A stretch of 28,565 nt of DNA from Desulfobacca acetoxidans (GTDB lineage Bacteria; Desulfobacterota; Desulfobaccia; Desulfobaccales; 0-14-0-80-60-11): positions 1-28,565 of the forward strand of contig DZCR01000023.1 in assembly GCA_022736495.1 (NCBI GenBank), in the 5' to 3' direction. The translations under genes were made by a program, and so were the position numbers. The notes below the pieces were generated by a model that saw nothing but the letters and a program-made list of their open reading frames with translations, ran no database searches and was not told the DNA's origin. This document shows, in pieces, positions 15,063-23,642 of this stretch; positions within the stretch are counted from its first letter, which is position 1; every line of letters starts with the position of its first letter.

Positions 15063-15364
15063 GGGGGAAAAGGGGAAAGAGGCGGGACGGTCGCTCACCT
15101 TTGCCTCAAGTGTCATGGTCAAGATTTGACCAGAAAATATCTCCATAAGGGCATAATATCATCAGACAAAAAATAATTATTGGAATCCCCCCACAAAAGG
15201 TCAATTCGCTATTCAGATCAAATCTGGAATTTTTCCGGCGAAGGATCATTGTGGAACATGGGGCGAGAGTACCGATGCGGGGCACAGTGGCGGAACAACC
15301 CGTAGTAGCGGGGAATCCCGTAATGGGGATGGAGCGAAGTGGTTGTGTCGATCAGCCTTACCTG

Positions 15365-15421
15365 ATGGTCAACCAGCGATGGGAGGAGCTATTGAGTAAG
15401 TCAAAGCCGTGTCGCGGCTGA
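15365..15421 (+). pseudogene. Residual N-terminus of the intron-encoded reverse transcriptase
   Basis: The frame ATG at 15365 to TGA at 15421 reads MVNQRWEELLSKSKPCRG. The WEELLSKSKP part resembles the first residues of group II intron proteins, which normally continue for several hundred residues. Here it stops eight bases before domain V, which marks an internal deletion of the maturase/reverse transcriptase gene. It is short, so the assignment leans on its position. Confidence 0.45.
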
Positions 15422-15428
15422 TCGATGG

Positions 15429-15462
15429 GAGCCGGATGAGTCGAGAGATTCACGTCCGGTTC
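15429..15462 (+). ncRNA. Group II intron domain V (catalytic hairpin)
   Basis: This is a 34-base hairpin, the canonical length. The lower stem GAGCCGGAT pairs with GTCCGGTTC and contains the AGC catalytic triad (15430-15432). A two-base AC bulge (15452-15453) lies on the 3' side. The upper stem GAGTC/GATTC is capped by the GNRA loop GAGA (15443-15446). All pairs are Watson-Crick or G-T. This identifies the surrounding DNA as a group II intron. Confidence 0.9.
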
Positions 15463-15690
15463 TGGGAGGGCGTGGGGGTGAGATTCCCCGCGCACTCGAC
15501 ACGCGCTCAGCAGGACGATACCTGAGCAGAACTTCAAGTCGGTAGGGCAGAGGTTAAAGCCCCGCGCCTTCTCCCCGAATCGGTAGGGACCAAAGAGCAA
15601 TGCAGATTTAAGAATGTTGAGAGGAGGGAAAAATTAACTGGGACCTTAAGGTTGCTGAGGAAATTCCAAAGTGAAAGTTGCCCCAATGCC

Positions 15691-15908
15691 AAAGCAGTGA
15701 TATCTGGCCCGCACCGTGTGGTATCGGAAAAGCATCTCCAACGATACCTGACCGAAGTGTGCTACCGATTTAATCGCCGTTTTGGGAACGTCAATCTTTC
15801 CTTCGGTTACTCAACGTCTGTGCATCAACGAACACTATTACTCGAAATGAACTTATGGCAAAAACTGCTGAGCAGAATCAAGAGGCCATTTATCAATTAC
15901 ATAAATAA
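15691..15908 (+). pseudogene. C-terminal remnant of an IS1595-type transposase, frameshifted
   Basis: The translation HRVVSEKHLQRYLTEVCYRFNRRF is the characteristic tail of IS1595/ISXO2-like transposases. After the FNRR codons the frame goes wrong. If one T is restored in the TTTT run near 15780, the reading becomes FWERQSFLRLLNVCASTNT and continues to a TAA at 15906-15908, which matches the family end (FxRLLNAC). The catalytic DDE-region upstream is missing; only the last 70 or so codons remain. No terminal inverted repeats were found. The break could be real decay or a sequencing slip in a homopolymer. Confidence 0.75.
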
Positions 15909-15928
15909 TTCAATCTAGCGGGAGAGAG

Positions 15929-17908
15929 ATGAAAATCATTGCCCTCGTCGCGCTCAATCTATCTTTGTTGGGCGTCTTTATCTTTCTTTTGACCCGACGG
16001 GAACTCCTGGCTTTTCGTCAGAAGCGACGGTGGTGGTTGACCTGGCTGGCCATAGGGGTGATCACCTTGATGGATGAGTTTACGTCCGTCTTTTATGCGC
16101 CGGCCGAAGCTCACCGCTTCATCGGCAGCAGCGCCCTAGTCTTCATCGCTTTAACCAGCCTGCTGATGCGGTTCATGTCCACCAGGTTCACCGAGATCGC
16201 CGAAATCCTGGAGCACCACAATATCATCGGCGGCGGGGTTTATTCTTTTTCTTACTTTGTCCTGGGGCCGCTGGTCTCCTTTGTGGCCGTAGCCTCCATT
16301 ATGGTGGATTACGCCCTTACCGCCTGTCTTTCTTCGGTGAGTGCGGTGGGCAATGCCATCTCCTTCACGCCTTACTCCCAGTCCCCCAATCTCACGATGT
16401 TCCTGCCCCTGGGGATTCTCTGGTTTATCGCCGGGCTGAACATCGCCGGCATCAGAGAGAATGCCCGCTTTACCTTCGGGATTTTCGTTGTGGCCAGCTT
16501 CGTCGTCTTGAGCCTGATTGTTTCAGGCCTGGTAGACTTTGGGAGGTTCGGTTCTTGGGCCCGTCTTAAAATTTCGTTTTCCAGCGCCGCTGGTGAACTG
16601 GAGCAGGGGTCCTGGCTGACGCAATACGGCACCTTCGTCTCCCACATTGCCTACTGCATCCTGGCTTATTCCGGGATTGAATCGGTGATCCAGACCTCGG
16701 GCCTGGTGCGCGAATGGCGGGAAATCCAAAAAGCTTATTGGTTTCTGGCCCTCACCGTGGGGATAGCAACGCCCGTCATCGCGGCCCTGGCATTAACCGC
16801 GCCCATTGATATTGGCCGGCATGAAACGGACCTCATCCCTCATTATGCCACCATCTTGAATGGTCCGGCCTTCGGGGTCCTGGTGGCCGCAGTGGCCGCC
16901 TTCACCCTGACGATGGCGGTCAATACCGCGTTTGTGGCCTCCAGCGAACTTTTGGAACGGCTGGCCCGGCGATATAGATTAAATTGGCTCATTGCCCTCA
17001 ATCGCCGTGACTCCCTGTATCGGGTTCATCTGTTGAACGCCACCTTCTTCTCGGCCATCATTCTCATCACCGGCGCCCAGCAGTCCATCTTGGCGGACAT
17101 GTATGCCATCGGCCTGGTGGCCAGCTTTTGCATTAACATGGGCTCACTGCTCATTTACCGTTATTCCATGGGTACGACCGAGATTAAATATCATAACAGC
17201 CGTCTCGGCACCCTCATCCTGTGGATCATTCTGGTAAGCTGCTTTGGCTTCCTAGCGGCAGTGAAGACACAGGGCATCTTGTTATGGGTCACAGTCACCA
17301 CCCTGGTGCTGATTGCCGGCTTTCTGGTCGCCCGGCGGCGGGCTCCGGAAATCAAGGCGATCGCCAAGGCCGATGCCGCCGAGAAGATGGTCGAATATCT
17401 GGCGGAATGCAGAACCCGCGCGGTGTATATCTTTTTCCGCCGGGCGAAAGAGCCGAAATATGGGATGGAAGAAAGGGCCCCCGGCTTGGAAAGTAAAGAG
17501 CAGGGGGTCAGTGAAAAGAACAGCGTTTATATAACCTTTTACTCTCCCCTGGCTGGCATTCCCCCCAAGGTCACCCCCAATCATTTTCGTTTTCCCCTTT
17601 CCAAACTGAGCCTGTTTCAAGAGATAGTCGGCGTCTTGCAGCTGGTAGAATCCGAATTTCCTCAGCGCCGCGTGGTGGTGTACATCGGCTGGCCCCTCTC
17701 TTCCTGGTTAGACCGCCTTTCCATCGGGGTGATGTATTTCAATATGCTGCGTCTGCCGCGCCGGTTTCCCAGTTTCGAATTCATCATGCATTACATCACG
17801 AGAGTCCCCATAGCTGAAGAGAAGGGTTTGGCCAAGAGGGCCGCCGGGAAAAAGTCAGAAAAAAAGCCGACAAACCATACTCCATCGTCTCCTCATACTG
17901 GCTCATAA
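15929..17908 (+). CDS. APC superfamily amino acid/polyamine permease with cytosolic C-terminal domain
   Basis: This 659-residue membrane protein has about 12 hydrophobic helices between residues 1 and 475. It includes the helix-1-like GVITLMDEFTSVFYAPAEA and the GGGVYSFSYFVLGP segment, in the positions used for substrate binding in APC permeases. From about 480 the protein is soluble: a charged linker, a folded alpha/beta-like region (VYITFYSPLAG to VVVYIGWPLSSWLDR), and a Lys/Ser/Pro-rich tail. Extra cytosolic domains on APC proteins often regulate transport, but I could not assign this one. A GGGAGAGAG box lies directly before the ATG. The transposon scar ends just upstream, so any promoter must lie in or near it. 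Confidence 0.85.
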   Translation: MKIIALVALNLSLLGVFIFLLTRRELLAFRQKRRWWLTWLAIGVITLMDEFTSVFYAPAEAHRFIGSSALVFIALTSLLMRFMSTRFTEIAEILEHHNIIGGGVYSFSYFVLGPLVSFVAVASIMVDYALTACLSSVSAVGNAISFTPYSQSPNLTMFLPLGILWFIAGLNIAGIRENARFTFGIFVVASFVVLSLIVSGLVDFGRFGSWARLKISFSSAAGELEQGSWLTQYGTFVSHIAYCILAYSGIESVIQTSGLVREWREIQKAYWFLALTVGIATPVIAALALTAPIDIGRHETDLIPHYATILNGPAFGVLVAAVAAFTLTMAVNTAFVASSELLERLARRYRLNWLIALNRRDSLYRVHLLNATFFSAIILITGAQQSILADMYAIGLVASFCINMGSLLIYRYSMGTTEIKYHNSRLGTLILWIILVSCFGFLAAVKTQGILLWVTVTTLVLIAGFLVARRRAPEIKAIAKADAAEKMVEYLAECRTRAVYIFFRRAKEPKYGMEERAPGLESKEQGVSEKNSVYITFYSPLAGIPPKVTPNHFRFPLSKLSLFQEIVGVLQLVESEFPQRRVVVYIGWPLSSWLDRLSIGVMYFNMLRLPRRFPSFEFIMHYITRVPIAEEKGLAKRAAGKKSEKKPTNHTPSSPHTGS

Positions 17909-17938
17909 TTCCGGCTGTTGGCAGGAGGGACTCTCGCC

Positions 17939-18013
17939 ATGTATGTTAAAGGCGCCTTCTATGACAGAGTGCTTATAACGTACCCACCGCGGTACCCCGG
18001 TGCGCCGCGATAA
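17939..18013 (+). CDS. Possible 24-residue ORF or truncated gene head
   Basis: AGGAGGGA lies nine bases before an ATG that opens a 24-codon frame (MYVKGAFYDRVLITYPPRYP and four more residues). The ribosome site is excellent, but the frame ends at once and abuts the exonuclease remnant on the other strand. It may be the start of a gene lost to a deletion, or a leader peptide. Confidence 0.3.
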   Translation: MYVKGAFYDRVLITYPPRYPGAPR

Positions 18014-18098
18014 CTATCAGGGGCCAGGCCTCGGCGTCGGAAGCGGCATAGTGGTGCTTCAGGGTAATACCCCAGTGATCGCAGATATCATGTAATCT
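17973..18098 (-). pseudogene. C-terminal remnant of a DnaQ-like 3'-5' exonuclease
   Basis: The minus strand reads RLHDICDHWGITLKHH followed by YAASDAEAWPL and a stop at 17973. This matches the last part of DnaQ/epsilon-type exonuclease domains, where the HxAxxDA motif (here HHYAASDAEA) supplies the catalytic His and Asp. Only about 40 residues remain, upstream frames are closed, and the 5' part is gone. It sits immediately downstream of the RND pump gene. Confidence 0.6.
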
Positions 18099-18106
18099 TT
18101 AGGAGT

Positions 18107-21100
18107 TTAAACTCGTTTACCAAGACTCACCACCAAGACGGGCAATACGATCAAAACCAGCGGCAATTGTAAGCATAACCCAGAGATGATAGCAATGGCC
18201 AGGGGTTGTTGCATGGCCGCGCCTTGGCCGATCCCCAGGGCCAGAGGCATTAGGGCCAGGATGGCCGCCAGGGTAGACATGGCGATGGGCCGCATCCGGT
18301 TTTTCCCCGCTAAAATCAGAGCGTGGGGGCGCTCCAGATCGCCAGGCAAGGCCTGGTATTCGGAAAAATAAAAGATGGCCACCTCGGTGACGATCCCCAC
18401 GATCATGGTCAGGCCCATCATGGAGGAAATGTTCAGTTCCGTCCCGGTGAGCCAGAGGCCGATAAACACGGCGCTGAGAGACAGGAGTGCGGTGCTGAGG
18501 ATGGCGAGGGCGCCGAGGAACCGTTCATACAGAAACAGCAGCAAGGCGAAGACCAGGACGACTGCGGCCAAAAATACCACCACCAGCCCGGCAAAGGCGA
18601 TCTGCTGCTGGGCATAAAGACCGCCCAGGCGGTAATAGACCCCGGCAGGCAACAGGCCAGGCTGGTCAAGAACGGCTTGGACGTCGCGGAGGACCGAACC
18701 CATGTCCCGGCCGCTGATGCGCCCGGTGACCGCCACCATGCGCTTCAGGTTGTCCCGCATGATCTGGGGCTGCCCGGTGATCACCGTGAGTTGGGCGATG
18801 CGCTTGAGGGGGAACAGATGCCCGTCGGCGGCCCGCAGGCGCAGATGCTCCAAGTCCCGGATGGTGCGACGGTTTTCCGGGGGCGTCCAGACGCGGACGC
18901 CCAGCATTTTCGGGCCTTGCTGAATCTGGGTGGTGACCACGCCGGTCATGAAGTTGGCCACCATGCGAGTGACCTCATCGGGGTTGACGCCTTCTAGCGA
19001 AGCCTTATCCCGATTCACCCGGATATCCAAGGCGTCTCCCGCCAGCACGATACCGTCCCTGACGTCCACCACTCCCGGGATCTTGCCGATGGCCGCAGCT
19101 ACCTGGGGGGCCAATTTCTGCAACATTGGGGCATTATCTGAAAAGATTTTAATCTCGATGGGCTGGGGCACCGCGGTGAGATCGCCGATCAGGTCTTCCA
19201 TCAGTTGGGCCATTTCCACATACAAGCCGGGCACTGCGTGTTCGATGCGGCGGCGTACCTCGCCCATTACGGTCTCGATAGGTTTGCGGGGGAAAGGTCT
19301 GAGGCGGACAAAGAAATCGCCTTCATTGGCTTCGTTGAGGAAACCACCTAACCCCAAGCCGGTGCGGCGGGAATAGGTGTCCACTTCCGGGATTTTCTGT
19401 AGAATCGCCTCCACCTGGCGCACCAGGCGGTCGGTCTCCGTCAGGGAGGTGCCTGGGGGGGCATGATAATCGATGATAAAGCCCCCTTCATCCATTTTGG
19501 GCATAAAACCGGAACCCAGGTGCTGATAGGCCAGCCAGCCCAGGGCCAGCAAAGGGACAATGCCCAACAGGATCAGCCAGTGACTTCTCAGAAGTCGGCG
19601 CATAATTGCGTCATAGGCGAGGTGGCAACGCAGGGTCCAGGCGCCCCCTTCCTCCTGTTGGGCGTCCGCGGCTCGGAGCAGGTGCGCGGCCAGGAGCGGC
19701 ACCGCCAGCCAGGCCATCAGGAACGAGATAATCAGGCTGGCAGCCATGGTCAGGGACAGGGATTTGAAAAACGCGCCGGTGACCCCGGAGAGGAAGGCCA
19801 TAGGGGTGAAGATAATGATGGTGGCCGCGGACGACCCCGACAGGGGCTGGAAAAATTCCCGCATGGCCGCCATTACGCTTAAGCTATGGTGAGTAGCTGC
19901 CTCACGCATTCTCCGGACAATCTGCTCTTCCATGACGATCATATCGTCAATGATAAGCCCCACCGCCGCGGCCATGCCCCCCAGGGTCATGATGTTAAAG
20001 CTCATATGCAGCACGTAGAGGAGCAGGATGGTGGCTCCCAGGACGCAGGGTACGATGACCGCGGCAATAAAGGTCATGCGGACGTTGCGCAGGAACAGCC
20101 ATAAAATCAGCACCGCACAGAGCACGCCGATGAGAATGGCGTCCCGGACGCTGGCCACGGACGCCAGGATCAACTGGCTCTGATCGTACCAGTTGGCGAT
20201 GGTGATGCCCCCGGGCAGGTGAGCGCGGAACCCGGCGAGTTCCTTCTTAATGTTCCGGGCGATCTGTACGGTGTTGCCGCCAGGCTGCTGGTAGACCTGG
20301 AAGATCACGGCGTCGCGGCCGTCAGCGGTGACCCGGGTCCACTGGGGGGCCGTGGCCGCAGTGACTTGGGCAATATCCTCCAGACGCACCAGGCCGTCTT
20401 TCCCTGAGCGCAGGATAGTTTGCCCAATTTGCTTCAGCGTATGGAAGCGCGTATCGGAGACCACCAGGAAGAGTTTGTAGTGGTCTTCCAACCGGCCCAC
20501 CGCAGTAATGATATTGGCGGCGGAAACGGCCCGGGCGACTTCGTCCAGGGAGAGATGATAGCTGGCCAAGCGGGCCGGATTGACCACCACCTGGTATTCC
20601 GCCTGCGCGCCGCCCACCACCCCCACCCGGGCCACTCCGGGGACCGCGGAGAGCAGAGGCCGCAGTTGATAGAGGGCGATGTCCCGCAATTCCACTAATG
20701 AATGGGTGTTCGAAGTCAGACTGTAGGCGAGCACCGGGAAGACATTGGGTTGCATGCGCCGCACCCGGAAGGCGGTACCGGCCGGCAGCGCGGCGCGGAC
20801 CTGATTAATGGCCGACTCCACCTGGAGCATGGCGGCTACCATGTCCTGGCCCCAATCGAAATTAACCGAGATGTCGGCGCTGCCCCGGCTGGTGGTGGAA
20901 CGGATATCGAGCACGCCGGGAACGGAGCGGATAGCCTCCTCCACCGGGTAAGTGACCTCAATGGCCATCCGTTCGGCGGGCCGGTCGCCGGCGTCCAGGC
21001 TGACTTCGATCCGGGGAAAGTTGGTATGGGGGAAAAGGGCTGCCGGTAGGCTGAAACTGCTGACCAGCCCGGCCGCGGCCATTACTGCCATGAGGAAGAG

Positions 21101-21142
21101 GATGGAGCGGCGGTGGGCCTGAATCCACTCGGTTACCGTCAT
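18107..21142 (-). CDS. RND superfamily efflux pump, inner membrane subunit
   Basis: This is the proton-driven pump of a tripartite exporter (AcrB/CusA class). At 1011 residues it has the usual length. It has a short N-terminal helix (residues 15-32), a large periplasmic loop with porter repeats, a central block of helices with the proton-relay DD pair (D399-D400 in VGLIIDDMIVMEE), a second loop, and the final block with GKNRMRPIAMSTLAAIL. The substrate is not predictable. No clear Met triad or Glu pathway typical of CusA was seen, so drug, lipid or metal export all remain open. Its ATG overlaps the adaptor stop by four bases. The perfect palindrome GAGTTTAAACTC (18103-18114) overlaps its stop codon. 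Confidence 0.95.
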   Translation of the reverse strand: MTVTEWIQAHRRSILFLMAVMAAAGLVSSFSLPAALFPHTNFPRIEVSLDAGDRPAERMAIEVTYPVEEAIRSVPGVLDIRSTTSRGSADISVNFDWGQDMVAAMLQVESAINQVRAALPAGTAFRVRRMQPNVFPVLAYSLTSNTHSLVELRDIALYQLRPLLSAVPGVARVGVVGGAQAEYQVVVNPARLASYHLSLDEVARAVSAANIITAVGRLEDHYKLFLVVSDTRFHTLKQIGQTILRSGKDGLVRLEDIAQVTAATAPQWTRVTADGRDAVIFQVYQQPGGNTVQIARNIKKELAGFRAHLPGGITIANWYDQSQLILASVASVRDAILIGVLCAVLILWLFLRNVRMTFIAAVIVPCVLGATILLLYVLHMSFNIMTLGGMAAAVGLIIDDMIVMEEQIVRRMREAATHHSLSVMAAMREFFQPLSGSSAATIIIFTPMAFLSGVTGAFFKSLSLTMAASLIISFLMAWLAVPLLAAHLLRAADAQQEEGGAWTLRCHLAYDAIMRRLLRSHWLILLGIVPLLALGWLAYQHLGSGFMPKMDEGGFIIDYHAPPGTSLTETDRLVRQVEAILQKIPEVDTYSRRTGLGLGGFLNEANEGDFFVRLRPFPRKPIETVMGEVRRRIEHAVPGLYVEMAQLMEDLIGDLTAVPQPIEIKIFSDNAPMLQKLAPQVAAAIGKIPGVVDVRDGIVLAGDALDIRVNRDKASLEGVNPDEVTRMVANFMTGVVTTQIQQGPKMLGVRVWTPPENRRTIRDLEHLRLRAADGHLFPLKRIAQLTVITGQPQIMRDNLKRMVAVTGRISGRDMGSVLRDVQAVLDQPGLLPAGVYYRLGGLYAQQQIAFAGLVVVFLAAVVLVFALLLFLYERFLGALAILSTALLSLSAVFIGLWLTGTELNISSMMGLTMIVGIVTEVAIFYFSEYQALPGDLERPHALILAGKNRMRPIAMSTLAAILALMPLALGIGQGAAMQQPLAIAIISGLCLQLPLVLIVLPVLVVSLGKRV

Positions 21143-22212
21143 GGCGCGGCCTCGACTTTTACGGCCATACCGTTTTTGAGTTCATAATTGCCCAGCACCA
21201 CCACCGGTTCTCCGGCCTGCAAGCCCGCGCCCTTAATTTCCACTTCCTTATCGTTGCGCAGGCCTACCTGAACCAAGTGATTCACAGCCAGGTTTTCTTT
21301 TATGGTGAACAGGCTGTAGCCCTGGCCTTCAGGCAGGACCGCCGAGTGGGGCACGATAAGACCCTGAACCGACGCCACGGTGATTTCCCCGGAAGTGGAT
21401 TCGCCCAGCAAAAAATTAGCCGAAGCCGGAAGGGTTACAAACACATCCACGAGCCGCGTGGCGGGGTCGAGGCCATAGGAGATCTTGCGGATATGGCCGG
21501 TAACCGGCTGGGCCTTAGGGACGTTCACCCTGGTCAATGACACCGGCTGATTGGGGGTCACCCGGTTGATCTCGTCAGGCTCGACGCCCAGGCGCACTTC
21601 CAGTCGATTTTGCGCCACGACTTCCAGCAAGGGGTTGCCGGCCGGAACTATGGCCCCTTCCTGAACGAAAACTTTGTTAATCAACCCACCCACATCGGCA
21701 TGAATTATTCGGGGAGCTCCGACCCCCCGTTTTTTCATACTCTCCAGGCGCAGTTGGGCCTGTTGCAGAGCTTGCTTGGCCTGGAGCACCTGGTCATTGG
21801 TGGCCAGCTTGAGTTCGAATTTCCGTTCCACAAATTGGCGGCTTTGCCTGGCCAGATCCAAGGCCTGAACGGCCTGCTCCAGATGGAGAGTAGTATCGGG
21901 GCTGGGCTTGATCTCCAGGAGATCATTGCCCTTGGCAACTTTTTGGCCATTGCTGACCATGATTTGCATCACCTGGCTCTCGAACGGCACCGAGACGGCC
22001 TGTAAGGCCCCCGGCGCAGGGGTGACCAAGCCATAGGCGGTAATCTGTTCGGTCAGCACCCCCTGTCTGATGGGGGCGGTCTGCACCTGGGCCACCGGTC
22101 CCGGCATCTCGCCGGAGGTCTTTGCCACCTCCGAATGACGCAATCGCCACACCGCGACTGCCAGGATGACCACGAGGATGAGGATAACAGCGATACTTTG
22201 CCCCCGTCTCAT
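21139..22212 (-). CDS. RND periplasmic adaptor (membrane fusion protein)
   Basis: The adaptor bridges pump and outer-membrane channel. The 357 residues include an N-terminal anchor helix (8-24) and a split lipoyl half (VPFESQVMQIMVSNGQKVAKG). A helical hairpin follows (about 110-160, rich in Gln and Ala), then the second lipoyl half (IIHADVGGLINKVFVQEGAIV), a beta-barrel domain (RLEVRLGVEPDEINRV) and a membrane-proximal domain ending GNYELKNGMAVKVE. It overlaps both neighbours by four bases (ATGA), so stoichiometric translation of the three subunits is expected. There is no metal-binding N-terminal extension like that of CusB. Confidence 0.94.
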   Translation of the reverse strand: MRRGQSIAVILILVVILAVAVWRLRHSEVAKTSGEMPGPVAQVQTAPIRQGVLTEQITAYGLVTPAPGALQAVSVPFESQVMQIMVSNGQKVAKGNDLLEIKPSPDTTLHLEQAVQALDLARQSRQFVERKFELKLATNDQVLQAKQALQQAQLRLESMKKRGVGAPRIIHADVGGLINKVFVQEGAIVPAGNPLLEVVAQNRLEVRLGVEPDEINRVTPNQPVSLTRVNVPKAQPVTGHIRKISYGLDPATRLVDVFVTLPASANFLLGESTSGEITVASVQGLIVPHSAVLPEGQGYSLFTIKENLAVNHLVQVGLRNDKEVEIKGAGLQAGEPVVVLGNYELKNGMAVKVEAAP

Positions 22213-23582
22213 TTGGGTGATGTCCCCCTTTCTCCGCTCCCCAGATATTCGCCGGCGGCGATTTCCAGGGCTATGGTCTGGTCCGCCAAGTTGCGCTTCA
22301 GGGTGAGTAGCTCAAACTGCCGGGCGATCAGCTCATCCCGGGCATTGTAGTAGCTGATCACATCGGCGTTGCCTTCCAATAAGGCGTGGTAGTAAGTCTG
22401 CACCAGGTTGCTCAAGGTAGGAATGGATTTTTCCGTGGTTTTGATCTGTTGGCTTAAGGAGGCCATATCGGCAAGAAGCCGCGCCACGTCAGCCCGGGCG
22501 GTGAAAAGGCGGCTGATATATTCATCGAAAAGTTTCTTCCGGGTTGCAGTCTCAATGGCAACGCGTCCCTGGTTGCGATTAAAAATGGGCAGATCGATGG
22601 TCACTGCAAAGCCTGTGGTAATGACATGGGTGGTGTCGCTGGCATGGGCAAAACCGATATTGATTTTGGGCACCTGGGACAGAATCGCCGCCCGCAGGCG
22701 CTCCTCCTGACTCTGATACCCCATTTTAAGGGCCAGGAGATCCAGGCGCCGGGCCTCTAAATCCTGGGTGATTTCTTTAAGGGAGGACAGCCTCTGGGGT
22801 GAAAGGGGTTCCAAATGCGCCGATAGGGTGAGGCGCTGCTCCGGAGGCAGACCCAGGGCCTGGTTCAGGGCCAGACGTTCCTGCTCCCGCTGCTGTTCGA
22901 TGGTCAACACCTGGAGATGGACCTTTTGCAGCGAAGCCTGGGCTGCGGCCAGATTGATGATGGTGACATATCCCAGGTCCAGGGCGCGCTTGACGGTGGC
23001 GAGGTTGTCCTGCAAACCCCTTTCTTCGCCTTTAGCCACAGCCAGTTGCTGGTCCAGGAATGCCAGCCGGTAAACCTGGAGCCGCGCCGCCTGGGCCACC
23101 TGCCATTCTTGCCAGGCCACCTCCAGGTCCACCGCCTGGGCCTGGTTCCGCGCCGCGGCCATGTTTGCGTTTCGGGTCAGAAGAGAGACAATGTCCCAAC
23201 TCAATCCCAGGCCGTAGGCCTTGACCGTCCCCTGGGTGGCCCCGGCCATGGGCAGGTCGAGACTGTAGGAGAGTTGAGGGTTGGGCAGAATCCCCGCCTG
23301 GATAAGTTGGGCCTGGGCCACCCCCTTTTGGTCCCGCAACGCCCTTAGCTGAGGGTTGGCGATCACGGCCAGAACCGTCGCTTCATCCGGTGAAAGCCCG
23401 TCCCGCAGATCGAAGTTCAGCGGCCGCAGCAGGGGATGTTGGATCTGCGCGGCCTGAAGGGCAACCGTTTCCAGGGCCGGCGGCGCTAAGGCCCGGTCCA
23501 CCGCGGCCTTATCCAGGGGCAGGGGGTGATAGGTGGCGCAGCCGGTGAGCGTCAGGGTCAGGAACAGGATCAACCCGAGCAT
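22209..23582 (-). CDS. TolC-family outer membrane channel lipoprotein
   Basis: This 457-residue outer membrane factor forms the exit duct. It starts with a signal and the lipobox LTGC, so it is lipidated like CusC or OprM. Two internally similar halves are visible. The first has LPNPQLSYSLDLPM and a coiled-coil region rich in Ala, Gln and Leu. The second has VPKINIGFAHASD, TIDLPIFNRNQGRVAIE and the closing helix LTLKRNLADQTIALEIAAGEYL. The ATG at 23582 has no evident Shine-Dalgarno. It lies 60 bases after the preceding gene, so it probably follows it in one transcript. Confidence 0.93.
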   Translation of the reverse strand: MLGLILFLTLTLTGCATYHPLPLDKAAVDRALAPPALETVALQAAQIQHPLLRPLNFDLRDGLSPDEATVLAVIANPQLRALRDQKGVAQAQLIQAGILPNPQLSYSLDLPMAGATQGTVKAYGLGLSWDIVSLLTRNANMAAARNQAQAVDLEVAWQEWQVAQAARLQVYRLAFLDQQLAVAKGEERGLQDNLATVKRALDLGYVTIINLAAAQASLQKVHLQVLTIEQQREQERLALNQALGLPPEQRLTLSAHLEPLSPQRLSSLKEITQDLEARRLDLLALKMGYQSQEERLRAAILSQVPKINIGFAHASDTTHVITTGFAVTIDLPIFNRNQGRVAIETATRKKLFDEYISRLFTARADVARLLADMASLSQQIKTTEKSIPTLSNLVQTYYHALLEGNADVISYYNARDELIARQFELLTLKRNLADQTIALEIAAGEYLGSGERGTSPK

Positions 23583-23642
23583 AGCACCGGCCGATTATTG
23601 AGCTGTGCCTTAGGCAAAGGTGCTTGGGACAATTCCGCCATT

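Larger units (their letters stand above)
15240..15500 (+). mobile_element. Truncated, ORF-less group II intron remnant (3' half)
   Basis: The part from about 15240 to 15364 resembles the domain II-IV leader that precedes intron-encoded proteins in bacterial group II introns (ACAGTGGCGGAACAACCCG and onwards). A short residual reading frame follows, then an intact domain V (15429-15462) and domain VI. In domain VI, 15464-15497 forms a stem with an unpaired A at 15494, six bases before a likely 3' end at A15499-C15500. Almost all of the reverse transcriptase and the 5' half of the ribozyme are absent, so it cannot move or splice alone. The left limit is approximate. Confidence 0.72.

Noticed and set aside
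15111..15135. Short palindrome TGGTCAA-GAT-TTGACCA after the acetyltransferase as a terminator
   Set aside because: The stem is only 7 bp and AT-rich, and no T-run follows.
18107..23582. Naming the RND system CusCBA
   Set aside because: Gene order and the two-component neighbour are similar, but no metal-binding methionine pattern was seen in the pump or adaptor, so a copper/silver call is unsupported.
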